From NCBI RefSeq assembly GCF_016097415.1, contig NZ_JAEHGE010000001.1:4046610-4110609 (forward strand): a stretch of 64,000 bases of DNA. The letters run 5' to 3'. The notes below the pieces were generated by a model, which did no database searches, was not told the origin of the DNA, and saw only the letters and a list, made by a program, of their open reading frames with translations. The translations under genes were made by a program, and so were the position numbers. This document shows positions 26,327 through 35,582 of this stretch, in pieces. This DNA is from a sulfur-oxidizing endosymbiont of Gigantopelta aegis (GTDB lineage Bacteria > Pseudomonadota > Gammaproteobacteria > GRL18). The stretch's first letter is position 1; each line of letters begins with the position of its first letter.

Positions 26327-27850
26327 TGATGTGTCAACACTTTTCCGGACAGTTTTCTAAATATTTTTTGGCTGTTTCAAGTGATTTTTGTCATTTTGTA
26401 TTTCCTATCATTTTAGTTTCTCATGTTAACTTTAAACAGATGAAGAGAAAGGGCTTTGCCCTCTGGAACGATAGAGCCGTTCCATTCACCCAAGGTATTT
26501 TCACAACGGTAATGATCCTGTTACAATATCTTCACGGCACAGGCTGAGGAGCCGATGGCCGTCAACGGTAATGGGCGGCATTTATGTCGCCTTTTACCCC
26601 TCTTCAATCAATCGATTTAAGCTATTTCCTGCTGTATTTCATAATCGACTGGTGACAAATAATCATTAGCCGAATGAAGTCGCTCCCGATTATAAAATAC
26701 CTCAATATATTCAAATATTGCCTGCTTTGCTTCTACTCTGGTTTTGAATCGACAATGGTGCGTCAATTCAGTTTTCAAACTATGAAAGAAGCTCTCTGAT
26801 ACAGCATTGTCCCAGCAATTTCCTTTGCGGCTCATAGACTGAATTATGTTATGATCCGACAATATTTTTCTATGACTATCAGAGGCATATTGGCTACCTC
26901 GGTCAGTATGCCAAAGCAATCCATCCATTGGTTTACGCTTCCATATGGCCATCAGTAAAGCATCATTGTAAAGCATCATTGACTAGCTTGGCTTTCATTC
27001 GCTCATCCATCGACCAGCCAACAATTTGCCTAGAGAATAAGTCAATGACAACCGCTAAATATAACCAGCCTTCCTTGGTGGCAATATAGGTAATATCACC
27101 CACATAGTAGCGATCAGGTTGAGAGACAGTAAACTCTCTTTCCAGTAAATTTGGAGATATACGCTTATTATGCTTGGAATTAGTCGTCGCTTTAAAGCGT
27201 CTCTTCGTTTTACAAAACAAACCGGCTTTTTTCATTAATCGACCAATTCTCCGGCGGCTTATATGAACGCCTTTTCAGCCAGTTTTCTTTAAGACGACGG
27301 GTTCCATAAGTCTTGCGACTGTCTTCAAACAGTTTTTTAGCTGCTCAGTAAGCGCTTCATTTTCTTTCTCTATCCGTTTTAGGAGAGCTAACCCAATCAT
27401 AATAGCAACTACGGAAACATCCATAAACGGCACAGAATCGTTACCGGGTAATCTTTAGCCTGATCAGTTATCCATGCGTACTTCACAAAGTTTCCCTTGC
27501 AAAGTACGCTGTGGCCTTTTTAATAAATCACGCTCCTGAATCACTTTTGCCAATTCTTTTTTCAGACGTTTTACTTCATCATAAATGTGTTCATCACTTC
27601 TATTGGCTACCGTCTTCACCGGTTTGGAATATTTACTGATCCAGGTATGTAGAGTATTTACATTAACACCTAGCTCCCTGGCAGTCTGAGAAACGGGTTG
27701 ATCCGTCTCATTAGCTAATTTGACAGCTGATTCTTTAAATTCTGATGTATAGCTTTTATTCGGTTTTTTTGTTTGACCATTCATTTTAGGTCACACTTTT
27801 TATCTTTTAGTTATTTTAAGTTGTGTGTCCGGTTAAGTATAGCCACATTA
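26327..27850 (-). mobile_element. IS-A copy 9 (IS3 family), inside the methyltransferase gene
   Basis: CAA is duplicated at 26324-26326 and 27851-27853; excision restores V-I-I-N-D-L-H-R-H. At 1524 bp it is the longest copy, because AAAGCATCATTG is tandemly repeated near 26958-26983, inside orfB. Confidence 0.95.
26617..27784 (-). pseudogene. IS-A transposase, orfA intact, orfB broken by a short duplication
   Basis: OrfA (27464-27784, 106 aa) is complete, except that residue 3 is Gly (MNGQTKK) where other copies have Asp. OrfB is split into 26963-27235 and 26617-26979 by the tandem duplication in the ALLMAIW coding region, and its N-terminal third carries further contractions. Catalytic motifs remain. 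Confidence 0.8.
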
Positions 27851-28066
27851 CAATGACTTACATCGTCACCCTATCGCCTACTATTTTTATTATTTTATGG
27901 CCCCAGTTTTATTTCGTAACCGTCTCATATCACAAGATGGTTTGCTGTCAATAAAACGTGCTTTTGTTCGCTCTGATTGGCAACACTATTTACAAAGAGC
28001 TGGAGTGAACCCAACGCATTATTCAATCAAGTGGTATTTTCCCTTTCGCTATATAGTGAGGATACA

Positions 28067-29110
28067 ATGCAGTCAAAAACCATGCAGTCAGAAAAAATTG
28101 TAATCATTGGTGGTGGTGTTGGAGGCCTTGCGGCTGCTAACACACTAATTGATGGTGGTCATTCACCCGTTATTATCGAAGCCGGACATTATCCGGCCTA
28201 TAAGGTTTGTGGTGAATTCGTGTCACCAGAAGCCTTGCCCGTATTAGCTAATTGGGGGATAAAGCCCACTCGAAGTATTAGTAGCATTGAGTTTATCAAC
28301 AAAAAAGACAGTCGTTTTAGTTTAAAGATTGAGAAGAATGGTGGCGCTTTATCGCGAACTGACTTAGAAGATGCCTTAAGAAAAAGAGTATTAGATCATA
28401 ATATCACATTATATGAAGGTGTTCGGGTTATTGATATCAAAAAAATTAATACCCATTATCAACTCACCCTCAGTAATGATAAAACCATTATTGCAGAGAA
28501 AATTCTAGTCAGTGCTGGACGCTTTTTTACTAAAACAGGTAAAAAACCCGAGAGTAAATACGTGGGTTATAAAGCACATTTTACTGGCAAACAAATTGAT
28601 ACTCTAAAAATGCACATGCATCCCGGTGGCTATTTTGGCTTTCTACCCTTAGAAGATGGCAAAATCAATGCAACTTTATTACAAGTTAAGGGACAGGATC
28701 ATCTATTTGAAGAAATGAAAAAACACATGAAAGATTTATCAATTTGGGAGCCGGGCTGGATAAAAGTTGAAGCACCTGATTTTGGTTTTAAAAAAATACC
28801 CGTTGAAAAAAACATCTATTATCTTGGTGATGCTTGTGCTGCCATTCCACCAATTACAGGGCTTGGAGTCACCTTAGCTTTGCTGTCTGGAGTGGTTGCC
28901 GGAAAAACTTGTCTAGAGCTGAATTCTGAAGACTATAAAAAATTATGGCTAAAGAATTTTAAACGTCCGATTAAAGCCGGCTTATTTATTCATAAATTAT
29001 CATTATACTCTGTGACTTTACCTTTATTTTTTGTTTTAAATCGCTTAAATAATAGTCTGACACAGTTCTTTTTTCGCCGTACCCGTGTATCTCAGCTCTA
29101 TTTATCATAA
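28067..29110 (+). CDS. NAD(P)/FAD-dependent oxidoreductase of the PKS cluster
   Basis: ATG 28067 is chosen because GTGAGGATACA precedes it; a second Met follows at codon 6. The 347-residue product has the FAD-binding motif IVIIGGGVGGLAAANTLIDG, the geranylgeranyl-reductase-like VCGEFVSPEALP near residue 45, and the flavin-contacting YYLGDACAAIPPITGLGVTL near residue 260. It therefore belongs to the p-hydroxybenzoate hydroxylase/GGR flavoprotein superfamily. Its start overlaps the methyltransferase end, so the genes were co-transcribed. It is the only intact member of the PKS, methyltransferase and oxidoreductase set, and would hydroxylate or reduce the polyketide. With the upstream genes broken, its substrate supply and perhaps its promoter are lost. 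Substrate inferred only from context. Confidence 0.85.
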   Translation: MQSKTMQSEKIVIIGGGVGGLAAANTLIDGGHSPVIIEAGHYPAYKVCGEFVSPEALPVLANWGIKPTRSISSIEFINKKDSRFSLKIEKNGGALSRTDLEDALRKRVLDHNITLYEGVRVIDIKKINTHYQLTLSNDKTIIAEKILVSAGRFFTKTGKKPESKYVGYKAHFTGKQIDTLKMHMHPGGYFGFLPLEDGKINATLLQVKGQDHLFEEMKKHMKDLSIWEPGWIKVEAPDFGFKKIPVEKNIYYLGDACAAIPPITGLGVTLALLSGVVAGKTCLELNSEDYKKLWLKNFKRPIKAGLFIHKLSLYSVTLPLFFVLNRLNNSLTQFFFRRTRVSQLYLS

Positions 29111-29178
29111 AGTACCCAGTTCTATTAAACCAAAACAGATTAATTTAACATGAGTTCTGGATACAAGTTAACTTAATA

Positions 29179-29270
29179 GTGGTGCGCTTCGTTCCTCAGC
29201 AGCACCCTACGGTTGTCTGCAAGTGAAGTATTGGAGCAGTAGGATGCTGCTGAGGAACGAAGCACATCAC
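29179..29270. repeat. REP-like palindrome between convergent genes
   Basis: GTGGTGCGCTTCGTTCCTCA...CCTAC pairs with GTAGGATGCTGCTGAGGAAC...CATCAC over about 32 bp with few mismatches. It lies between the oxidoreductase stop and the stop of the converging pseudokinase gene, a usual place for such repeats and for bidirectional termination. It shares the GTAGGATG...CATC framework with 8305-8411 but has a different inner sequence. Confidence 0.75.
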
Positions 29271-29317
29271 AATAATACAAACTGAACAATACCGTTATTT
29301 ATTATCAAGAACTCAGG

Positions 29318-30628
29318 TTAATTTACCAAGGCCAAAGTATCTTTTTGCACAGGCTTCATTGATTGCTTATTTTTTTCAGCTCGTTTGATGGCTGCTAGGC
29401 GATTTTTTTGTTTAATATCAGCTTGTGTTAACTTCAGCTCTTCAATATTTGTTACTAAATCAGGATATTGAGTTTTATTCTTTTGAGCAGCAGTATACTC
29501 ACCGGGAAAGCGTATTTTTGTACGCTGTATTTCAGTGGGCACTTCAGCTTTAGTGTCAAACCATGCGGTATCCAGAGTATTAATGAGACTGAAAGTGGGA
29601 TTTTTCATATTAAAGAATGTAATACCGGAAAGCATTAGAAAAAAGACGGTGCTGGCGGCAAGACCTGTCATTATTGGCGTTTTATTATTCAATAGAAATT
29701 GATTTAATACCCCTCTAATAGAGGACTCATCATGGTTGGTCTTTTGCTCCAAAATCACGGGGAAATTATCACGTATGGCAGTGATTTTTATATTGCTAAC
29801 AGTTTCAAAAGCCTTATCTATTGCCTTATTATCAATACTATCATGTGCTAGGTGCTGATCGCTAACGAATGCTTCTGTTTGAATGTTTTGGCTTTTAAAA
29901 GCATCTTGTACCCGATTGATTTCCTGACGAAATTGCTGAATTGAATTAATTGAGTCATCCATCTGACTAGAAAACAATTTATTAATGGTTGTTTGCCAGC
30001 ATTTTGCTCTTTTACCACTCAGGCCATAAACAGGAATTTCTAGATAAGGCGTTGTTTCTCTATTAAGTAATTTAAAAAAAACTAAGCCTAGGCAACTCAA
30101 GTCCGATTGTGTATCAACCAATTGATTGAGTAGTAGCTCATCTTCACTAAAATGAATATCAGGACAGTTTTTTAATATTTGCGGAACAATTTCATATTCA
30201 GATAGGATGGTTTGATTATCTTTACTCAGAAAAATATTGCGCGGTTGGATATTGCCATGTTCTAGTTTTATTTTATTTATATACTCAAGTGCATCAATTA
30301 ACTGCTTAATGATCTGAGTAATTTGTTTCACTGGAAAGCCAAAAATCAATCTTGGGGCAATTGAACCATTAGGATAATAGTCCATAACGATATAACAATG
30401 CCGACCTGAAATTCCTGCATCATACACATGCATGCAATGCGTATGTTTAATTGATGTGAGTATTTTTATTTGCTTTTTAAATGCCTGACGAAATAAAAAC
30501 TGATTGGAAAGTGATGAATGAATGACTTTTATCGCCCTGATATCGCCCTGCACATTATGTGCTAGATAGAGCGACGCATATCTTCCTTTAGCAATACGAT
30601 ATTTTATAGTGTAACCAGGTATGTCCAT
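29318..30628 (-). CDS. Membrane-anchored serine/threonine kinase-like protein, probable pseudokinase
   Basis: The 436-residue protein starts at ATG 30628 after AAGGGAAGGGTAAA. Residues 1-250 form a Hanks-type kinase fold: glycine-loop-like IAKGRYASLYLAH, the Lys of beta-3 in RAIKVIHSS, the hinge IVMDYYPNGSI. The catalytic loop is HGNIQPRNIF in place of HRDxKPxN: the catalytic Asp is Asn and the following Lys is Gln. The Mg-binding DFG is replaced by SEY in QTILSEYEIV. One transmembrane helix (MTGLAASTVFFLMLSGITFF, about residue 330) precedes a basic extracytoplasmic tail. The lost catalytic residues argue for a scaffold or ligand sensor. It is followed on the same strand only by intergenic palindromic DNA; upstream lies the radical-SAM gene. 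Kinase fold confident, inactivity inferred. Confidence 0.85.
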   Translation of the reverse strand: MDIPGYTIKYRIAKGRYASLYLAHNVQGDIRAIKVIHSSLSNQFLFRQAFKKQIKILTSIKHTHCMHVYDAGISGRHCYIVMDYYPNGSIAPRLIFGFPVKQITQIIKQLIDALEYINKIKLEHGNIQPRNIFLSKDNQTILSEYEIVPQILKNCPDIHFSEDELLLNQLVDTQSDLSCLGLVFFKLLNRETTPYLEIPVYGLSGKRAKCWQTTINKLFSSQMDDSINSIQQFRQEINRVQDAFKSQNIQTEAFVSDQHLAHDSIDNKAIDKAFETVSNIKITAIRDNFPVILEQKTNHDESSIRGVLNQFLLNNKTPIMTGLAASTVFFLMLSGITFFNMKNPTFSLINTLDTAWFDTKAEVPTEIQRTKIRFPGEYTAAQKNKTQYPDLVTNIEELKLTQADIKQKNRLAAIKRAEKNKQSMKPVQKDTLALVN

Positions 30629-30714
30629 TTTACCCTTCCCTTTATCATGCCAATAGATGTAAAAATTAGTGATTGAAATTAGAGTTGTTGTTATTGTTTG
30701 TTTATTTGTTTATA

Positions 30715-30731
30715 AATAGATAGATAGATAG
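30715..30731. repeat. Tetranucleotide microsatellite (TAGA)n
   Basis: About four tandem ATAG units lie roughly 90 bp upstream of the pseudokinase start, within the 237-bp gap after the radical-SAM gene. No other feature is visible in that gap apart from AT-rich sequence. Confidence 0.6.
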
Positions 30732-30865
30732 TTAAAAAAAGTCATGGGTGTTTTTAAAGCGGATTGGTTTAGAGCCAGCTTGATTCAGTTAAACATCCAT
30801 TTCTAACTATCATTTTTACTAAGGGTAAATTATAAACATCTAAACGCGATTTTAATAGAGGAATT

Positions 30866-32377
30866 CTATTGTTTTATCAAGGGATTACCCTTAGAAGACC
30901 TCATGTTTTTATAAAACTCAGGCATGCCTTTTAAACCTGAAGATTTATAATCCTCCAATAGTGATGAAAGTATTTCTGCATTATCTTCATTAAAACAGTG
31001 GCTATAGCCATAATAAAGATAATCGTAGAGTTTCCTCATGGAAATTTGATGTGTTTTACCAGAGCTTTCATAGAGCCAATCAGTAAAAGCCAAAAAACGT
31101 TCAAAAGCTTGATCAGCTAATAAAACCTTGATTGATGAGGCAAAATTACCCGAATTAGCAATTAACTCCCAATAACGTGCAAATCGGCTAATCCTCTGAA
31201 TCAGTAAAAAGTCTATTTTATTAGTTGCCAGAATACTATATGGGGCATTAGTATCAAATACCATTTGATACTGTTCCGTATGACGAATAATCGGTGTGCC
31301 TCGCAGTCGTTTTAAGATGCCCAATTGAATATCATGGGGTTGTAATTGATAAAGTTGATTAAAACCACGAGCAAAGCTGGTCAAATCTTCATCAGGTAAG
31401 GCAAAAATTAAATCAGCATGAATATGGGCATTTGAATGCTCTCTTAACCAGGCTAAATTTGCTACAGTTTTACTATTGTCCTGCTTACGACTGATCAATT
31501 GCTGCACTTCGGGATTAAAACTCTGCACCCCCATTTCAAACTGCAAACTCCCCTGTGGGAAACGTTTAATTATTTCTTTAAGCGCATCAGGCAAGCGATC
31601 AGGAATAATTTCAAAATGTAAAAAAAGTGTATCATCCATACGCTCCAGAAAAAATTCAAGAATTTTTAGACTAGTTTGTATTTTTAAATTAAAGGTGCGA
31701 TCCACAAACTTAAAGTTGCGTGCACCTCGGTCATAAAGCTTTGACATTTCATTAAGAAACACATCAATATCAAAAGGAATAGAGGTCTTGTCTAAAGCGG
31801 ACAAACAGAATTCACATTTAAACGGACAGCCACGTGACGCCTCGACATAGAGCACTCTATTTTTTATATCTTCATCGCTATAGTATTGATAAGGTAATTT
31901 TATTTGATCGAGCTCAGGCTCTTTTTCCTGAAAAACTTTAGAATGTATGCTCAAGGTTTTCGACGGGCTGTCATCTCGATTTAATAATTGTCTACATAAG
32001 CGAGCAAACCGCGTGTCTGCAGCACCGGTAATTAGATAATCTGCGCTTTGAAATATTGCCTGTTGTTCATATTCATAACTCACTTCCGGCCCACCAATGA
32101 TAATAATGATTTCCGGACGAATATTTTTTATCAGCGCAATGACTTTACTCGTATGCTCCGTATTCCAAATATAGACACCAAAACCAATGATACATGGTGC
32201 TTTTTGCAAGAGCTTTTCAACAATGTCTGCTGGTCTCAAATTACTGGTAAATTCAAGGATATCGGTTTGTGCTTGTAGCTCGTTAAGATTAGCGTAGAGA
32301 TAACGTAAGCCAACGGCGGCATGGATATAACTGGCGTTAATCGTACAAAGAAGAATATCAGATTGTTTAGCAATCAT
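30866..32377 (-). CDS. B12-binding-domain radical SAM protein (DUF4080-type)
   Basis: The 503-residue protein has an N-terminal cobalamin-binding Rossmann domain (LLCTINASYIHAAVGLRYL, IGFGVYIWNTEH, IIIIGGPEVSYEYE). The radical-SAM cluster motif is RGCPFKCEFC near residue 185, the CxxxCxxC ligands of the 4Fe-4S cluster, followed by RNFKFVDRTFNLK and EMGVQSFNPEVQQLI typical of Elp3/HemN-like barrels. The C-terminal region (DUF4080-like) is helical. Such enzymes modify unknown substrates by methylation or rearrangement. The 165-bp gap between it and the Q/Y-rich protein gene upstream shows no clear signal. Family assignment is firm; reaction unknown. Confidence 0.88.
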   Translation of the reverse strand: MIAKQSDILLCTINASYIHAAVGLRYLYANLNELQAQTDILEFTSNLRPADIVEKLLQKAPCIIGFGVYIWNTEHTSKVIALIKNIRPEIIIIIGGPEVSYEYEQQAIFQSADYLITGAADTRFARLCRQLLNRDDSPSKTLSIHSKVFQEKEPELDQIKLPYQYYSDEDIKNRVLYVEASRGCPFKCEFCLSALDKTSIPFDIDVFLNEMSKLYDRGARNFKFVDRTFNLKIQTSLKILEFFLERMDDTLFLHFEIIPDRLPDALKEIIKRFPQGSLQFEMGVQSFNPEVQQLISRKQDNSKTVANLAWLREHSNAHIHADLIFALPDEDLTSFARGFNQLYQLQPHDIQLGILKRLRGTPIIRHTEQYQMVFDTNAPYSILATNKIDFLLIQRISRFARYWELIANSGNFASSIKVLLADQAFERFLAFTDWLYESSGKTHQISMRKLYDYLYYGYSHCFNEDNAEILSSLLEDYKSSGLKGMPEFYKNMRSSKGNPLIKQ

Positions 32378-32542
32378 GTTTAATCACCAAACCCGTTGAA
32401 AGGAGTTTAACTTTAAAAATTGGATAGGTCTGCATAGCTATCAGTATAACCAATACAATAAAAATTAGTATCGGCAATACTGACGATAAGCCACTAAAAC
32501 GTCACGAATAAAGACACTTTAGGGATAAAACAAACATATTTC

Positions 32543-33466
32543 TTATTGAGCAGGTTGTTGGTAAGGGTTGCCATATTGGTAAGGGTTTTGATAACCATTC
32601 TGATAAGCACCTTGATTACCATAGGGATTACCATATTGTGGCTGCCCGTATTGTGGTTGATACTGAGGTTGGCCATATTGGGGCTGAGCATAAGGTTGTT
32701 GATAATAGTTTTGTTGCTGAGGTGCTCCATATTGATATCCATAAGGTGTAGCTGCAGACTGTGCTTGAACTTGAGCGCTTACATCTTCAACCGCCTGCTC
32801 CGTCGTTTCATTAGCAGTTGTTGCCGCTGTATCAACAGCTTCTACCACGGGTGTCACAACAGTATCTACAGTCTGCATGGCAGAATCAGCCATTTTACCT
32901 GCCATATCAGCCATATTAGGCATCATACTTTGAGTGCTTTCAGGTATGTTGACTGGTTTGGATGTAGTTTCTGTTTTTAAGGCATCTGTTGCCGTATCTG
33001 TTACAGCATTAGCTTGTTGTTTTTCAGGCTTAGCCTCGGCAGCAACACCTGCTTCAACAGGAACAATCGCCGTTGTTACTACGGTTTTTTGTTCAATTTT
33101 TTCAACCACAACCGCTTCTGGCGTTGATTCAGTGGCTTCAATAGTAGCGATCGGGATGACTTCTACTGATTTAACTTTTTCAATTTGCACAATAATTGGC
33201 TCTAACACCATACCTTCATCTGTTCCCGCAACAGAGGCCATGTCACCATAACGTTGGGCACTATCATAAGAAATATAAAACCCCATACCAACAACCAATG
33301 CCAGTAGAATGACATAAAAACTCATATCTGAGGATGACGCTTGTGCCGAAGCTGTCTTTTTACCCTCTGAAGCCTTTTTACTCTCAGAAGCTTTGGAACC
33401 TTCGTTATTTATAGCACCCATTTTTTCCAGAGTGTCATTTAACTTATCACTTGTTTCTTTGTCCAT
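32543..33466 (-). CDS. Membrane protein with a Q/Y/N-rich repetitive C-terminus
   Basis: The start is set at the second ATG (33466), because the first overlaps a GGAGAG Shine-Dalgarno placed six bases before the second. The 307-residue product has a charged Lys/Ser/Ala-rich N-terminus, one transmembrane helix (FYVILLALVVGMGFYISYDS), then an acidic, Val/Glu/Thr-rich region with SVEVIPIATIEATES and Met-rich helices (MMPNMADMAGKMADSAMQ). It ends in about 65 residues made almost entirely of Q, Y, N, P and G (repeats of QPQYGQPQY, QNPYQYGNPYQQ). Such tails resemble prion-like or adhesive low-complexity segments. No family was recognised. It is probably inner-membrane anchored with the tail in the periplasm. 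Confidence 0.75.
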   Translation of the reverse strand: MDKETSDKLNDTLEKMGAINNEGSKASESKKASEGKKTASAQASSSDMSFYVILLALVVGMGFYISYDSAQRYGDMASVAGTDEGMVLEPIIVQIEKVKSVEVIPIATIEATESTPEAVVVEKIEQKTVVTTAIVPVEAGVAAEAKPEKQQANAVTDTATDALKTETTSKPVNIPESTQSMMPNMADMAGKMADSAMQTVDTVVTPVVEAVDTAATTANETTEQAVEDVSAQVQAQSAATPYGYQYGAPQQQNYYQQPYAQPQYGQPQYQPQYGQPQYGNPYGNQGAYQNGYQNPYQYGNPYQQPAQ

Positions 33467-33560
33467 GTCTCTCTCCATGTATTATTGTACAAAATAACCA
33501 TTTAATATTTACTAATTATCTAATACTATATCAATTAGCAGACAAATTAAAGCGTCATTT

Positions 33561-34532
33561 TCATGCATCATCTACATGAATCTGACAACTTAATTTTAAA
33601 CTTTGTCCTGGCGATAATGACGATTGATTATGCAAAACATTGGCTGGCTCAATACACACCATATTCAACCAAGCAGTCTCACCCATATCATTCATTTGAG
33701 CAGTTTTCTCCTGCCATGGATTCCAGATAATAGTTGATAATGAATCTGTTTTACTGACTTCAATCCCACGCTCAAATCCAGGATCAGATAATAAAACCGC
33801 TTGCTGGCTATCAAGATAAACCCGATCAGTTTCAGCCGTAAACTTTAACACTGAAGACTGTTTCGAGGATTTCCCTGCATTCAGCTTATCAATATAAATA
33901 GATTGCTCTAAGCCACTTATTTCGACATTGTGAATATCACTGACGGTAAAATAACTATGTAGAGCCTGACTTATCGGTATTATTGATTGACCTCGGTTTA
34001 TAGTTTTTAATTCCAACTTTAATTCCTGATTGATTATAATTGTTAATTCCAGATCACAATTATAATACCTGGCCAATAAATGATAAGGTGGTTTTATCTT
34101 GTCTCGTGGTAAAGACAATATTATTTTTGTGCCGCCATCTGGCATCACTTGTGTCGCTTGGATCTGCCAATGACTAATTCTCGCATAACCATGAGCGGGC
34201 AAACTGTTTGTATCAATATTTGAATCGAATACAGGCTCTTGCTCTAACTCTTGCTCTAAGAAAGCATGCTGTTCAAATGCACCAAACCAGGGCCAACAAA
34301 TGGGTATTCCCCCGCGAATGGCCTTATTTTTACTAAAAATGGCCTTTTTACTCAGCCAAATAATTGGCTCTTTCTGTGTATGGGGTTTAAAAGTCAGTAA
34401 TTGCCCGCCATATAGGCTTATAGTGGCAGTAGCATGAGCATTATTGACTTTAATCAAAGGAAAACCTTGATTTACTTCAATAATCTCTAATGTACCGTCA
34501 AGACAAAATGCTTGCCATAGATTGTTAATCAT
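33561..34532 (-). CDS. D-hexose-6-phosphate mutarotase (YeaD-like)
   Basis: The 323-residue aldose-1-epimerase-fold enzyme interconverts anomers of glucose-6-phosphate. Characteristic segments are ATISLYGGQLLTFKPH, AIRGGIPICWPWFG (phosphate-sugar pocket), HGYARISHW with the conserved His, and LHSYFTVSDI with the second catalytic His. The C-terminus WLNMVCIEPANV contains the conserved Glu. Size and motif order match E. coli YeaD. It is on the minus strand, divergent from the hydrolase at 34654. It would act in the same hexose-phosphate pool as the phosphoglucomutase at 42820. Confidence 0.9.
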   Translation of the reverse strand: MINNLWQAFCLDGTLEIIEVNQGFPLIKVNNAHATATISLYGGQLLTFKPHTQKEPIIWLSKKAIFSKNKAIRGGIPICWPWFGAFEQHAFLEQELEQEPVFDSNIDTNSLPAHGYARISHWQIQATQVMPDGGTKIILSLPRDKIKPPYHLLARYYNCDLELTIIINQELKLELKTINRGQSIIPISQALHSYFTVSDIHNVEISGLEQSIYIDKLNAGKSSKQSSVLKFTAETDRVYLDSQQAVLLSDPGFERGIEVSKTDSLSTIIWNPWQEKTAQMNDMGETAWLNMVCIEPANVLHNQSSLSPGQSLKLSCQIHVDDA

Positions 34533-34653
34533 ATTCTCATTCTATTTAATAAAAATTACATTGATGTTAAACATTAAAAAGTAAGAAAAATATTGCTATA
34601 GTAATATCCGCAATATATGGGTATAGGTACTATGAATATAAAGGACTTAAGTT

Positions 34654-35520
34654 ATGAAGGATACGTTATTGAAGCAATTATTTAAACCGTCACCTAAACA
34701 AAGGCTCATTTCCTTTTTCCTATTAATAGGTTTCATGTTACCTGGCCTAGTATTAGCAGATATTGCGGTCTTGATTCATGGTTATCATAGTTCAGGTAAT
34801 GCCTGGCGCTACAATGGTATCACACGGATTTTAGCTGATAATGGCTGGCATGATGCAGGTTCTTACTCGGTCTATGGCAACAAACTCTCCTTAGATAATA
34901 CCGGGAAGCATCTCGTGACGGTTGAACTGCCATCAGAAGCACCGATTGAAATTCAGGCCAACTTACTGAGCCAATACTTAGGCGATATAAGCAAGCGCTT
35001 TGCACAACAAAATTTGCACCTTATCGGCCATTCCGCAGGCGCACTTGTAGCACGTTTGTCACTGGTCAATGATTATGCGTTAGTTTCGGCTAAAAATTCC
35101 ACCGTGAAAGCGGCTTTTTACCCTAAGGTAGAACAACTCATAAGTATTGCCACCCCACACTTGGGCTCGCCCATCGCAGACATGGCAGAAAAAGCCTCCG
35201 ATACACCCATTGGTTTTTTTGCTCCACTCTTTGGTGCCGATGAAATTAATCGCTCATCACGACTTTATAAACAATTAGGGCAGGAAGATAAAAATTATTT
35301 TCTTTTTTGGCTCAATCGCCAGCCACATCCTCCGATGTACTACACTTCGATTATCAGAGCCAATGGTTCTATTCTCAAGGGTGATTGGTTAGTCCCACCC
35401 CGTAGTCAGAATATGGCATACGTGCCTGCAATTGGTGCAAAAGCAAGAGTCCTATTAACACCCGGTACACATGACCTTAAATTTGCCGATGGTCTACTAC
35501 TCATCAGGCTTTTGCCTTAA
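34654..35520 (+). CDS. Exported alpha/beta-hydrolase (lipase/esterase-like)
   Basis: ATG 34654 follows AAGGACTTAAGTT. The first 38 residues form a long signal sequence (LISFFLLIGFMLPGLVLA). The mature protein begins with the hydrolase strand IAVLIHGYHSSGNAWR (oxyanion HG), has the nucleophile elbow LIGHSAGALVARLS with Ser in G-H-S-A-G, and ISIATPHLGSPIADMA as in lipase-like proteins. The C-terminal THDLKFADG probably supplies the catalytic His. It is a periplasmic or secreted serine hydrolase of unknown substrate. The 63-bp gap to the methyltransferase downstream suggests possible co-transcription. Confidence 0.85.
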   Translation: MKDTLLKQLFKPSPKQRLISFFLLIGFMLPGLVLADIAVLIHGYHSSGNAWRYNGITRILADNGWHDAGSYSVYGNKLSLDNTGKHLVTVELPSEAPIEIQANLLSQYLGDISKRFAQQNLHLIGHSAGALVARLSLVNDYALVSAKNSTVKAAFYPKVEQLISIATPHLGSPIADMAEKASDTPIGFFAPLFGADEINRSSRLYKQLGQEDKNYFLFWLNRQPHPPMYYTSIIRANGSILKGDWLVPPRSQNMAYVPAIGAKARVLLTPGTHDLKFADGLLLIRLLP

Positions 35521-35582
35521 AGCTAAAAAAATCAGGTATAATTGTAAAAAAATTAATTAACGTATAAGTAGGCTTCATATTT

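Larger units (their letters stand above)
24421..28103 (+). pseudogene. SAM-dependent methyltransferase of the PKS cluster, split by IS-B and IS-A
   Basis: ATG 24421 starts MFPFIAQYLPSFKNRSYQK. After a lost A the sequence is ELIDLGEAYYSEEEYFDCLE, then GRLL, where IS-B enters. After IS-B come LGGDRATLKSFSHIEPK, the SAM-binding motif I ILDVGCGGGFTAQLL, LGIDMS and SVDIVTSTLVCHH. Then IS-A copy 9 interrupts VIIN-DLHRHPIAYYFYY. The C-terminus VLFRNRLISQDGLLSIKRAF runs to 28103 and overlaps the next gene. At least three A-run frameshifts (near 24478, 26032 and 26120) are added. Such methyltransferases commonly sit between a type III PKS and an FAD oxidoreductase and probably methylate the polyketide. 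It is dead here. Confidence 0.83.

Noticed and set aside
32546-33251. Plus-strand open frames opposite the Q/Y-rich protein gene
   Set aside because: They arise from the biased codon composition of the minus-strand gene and have no ribosome sites or recognisable domains.
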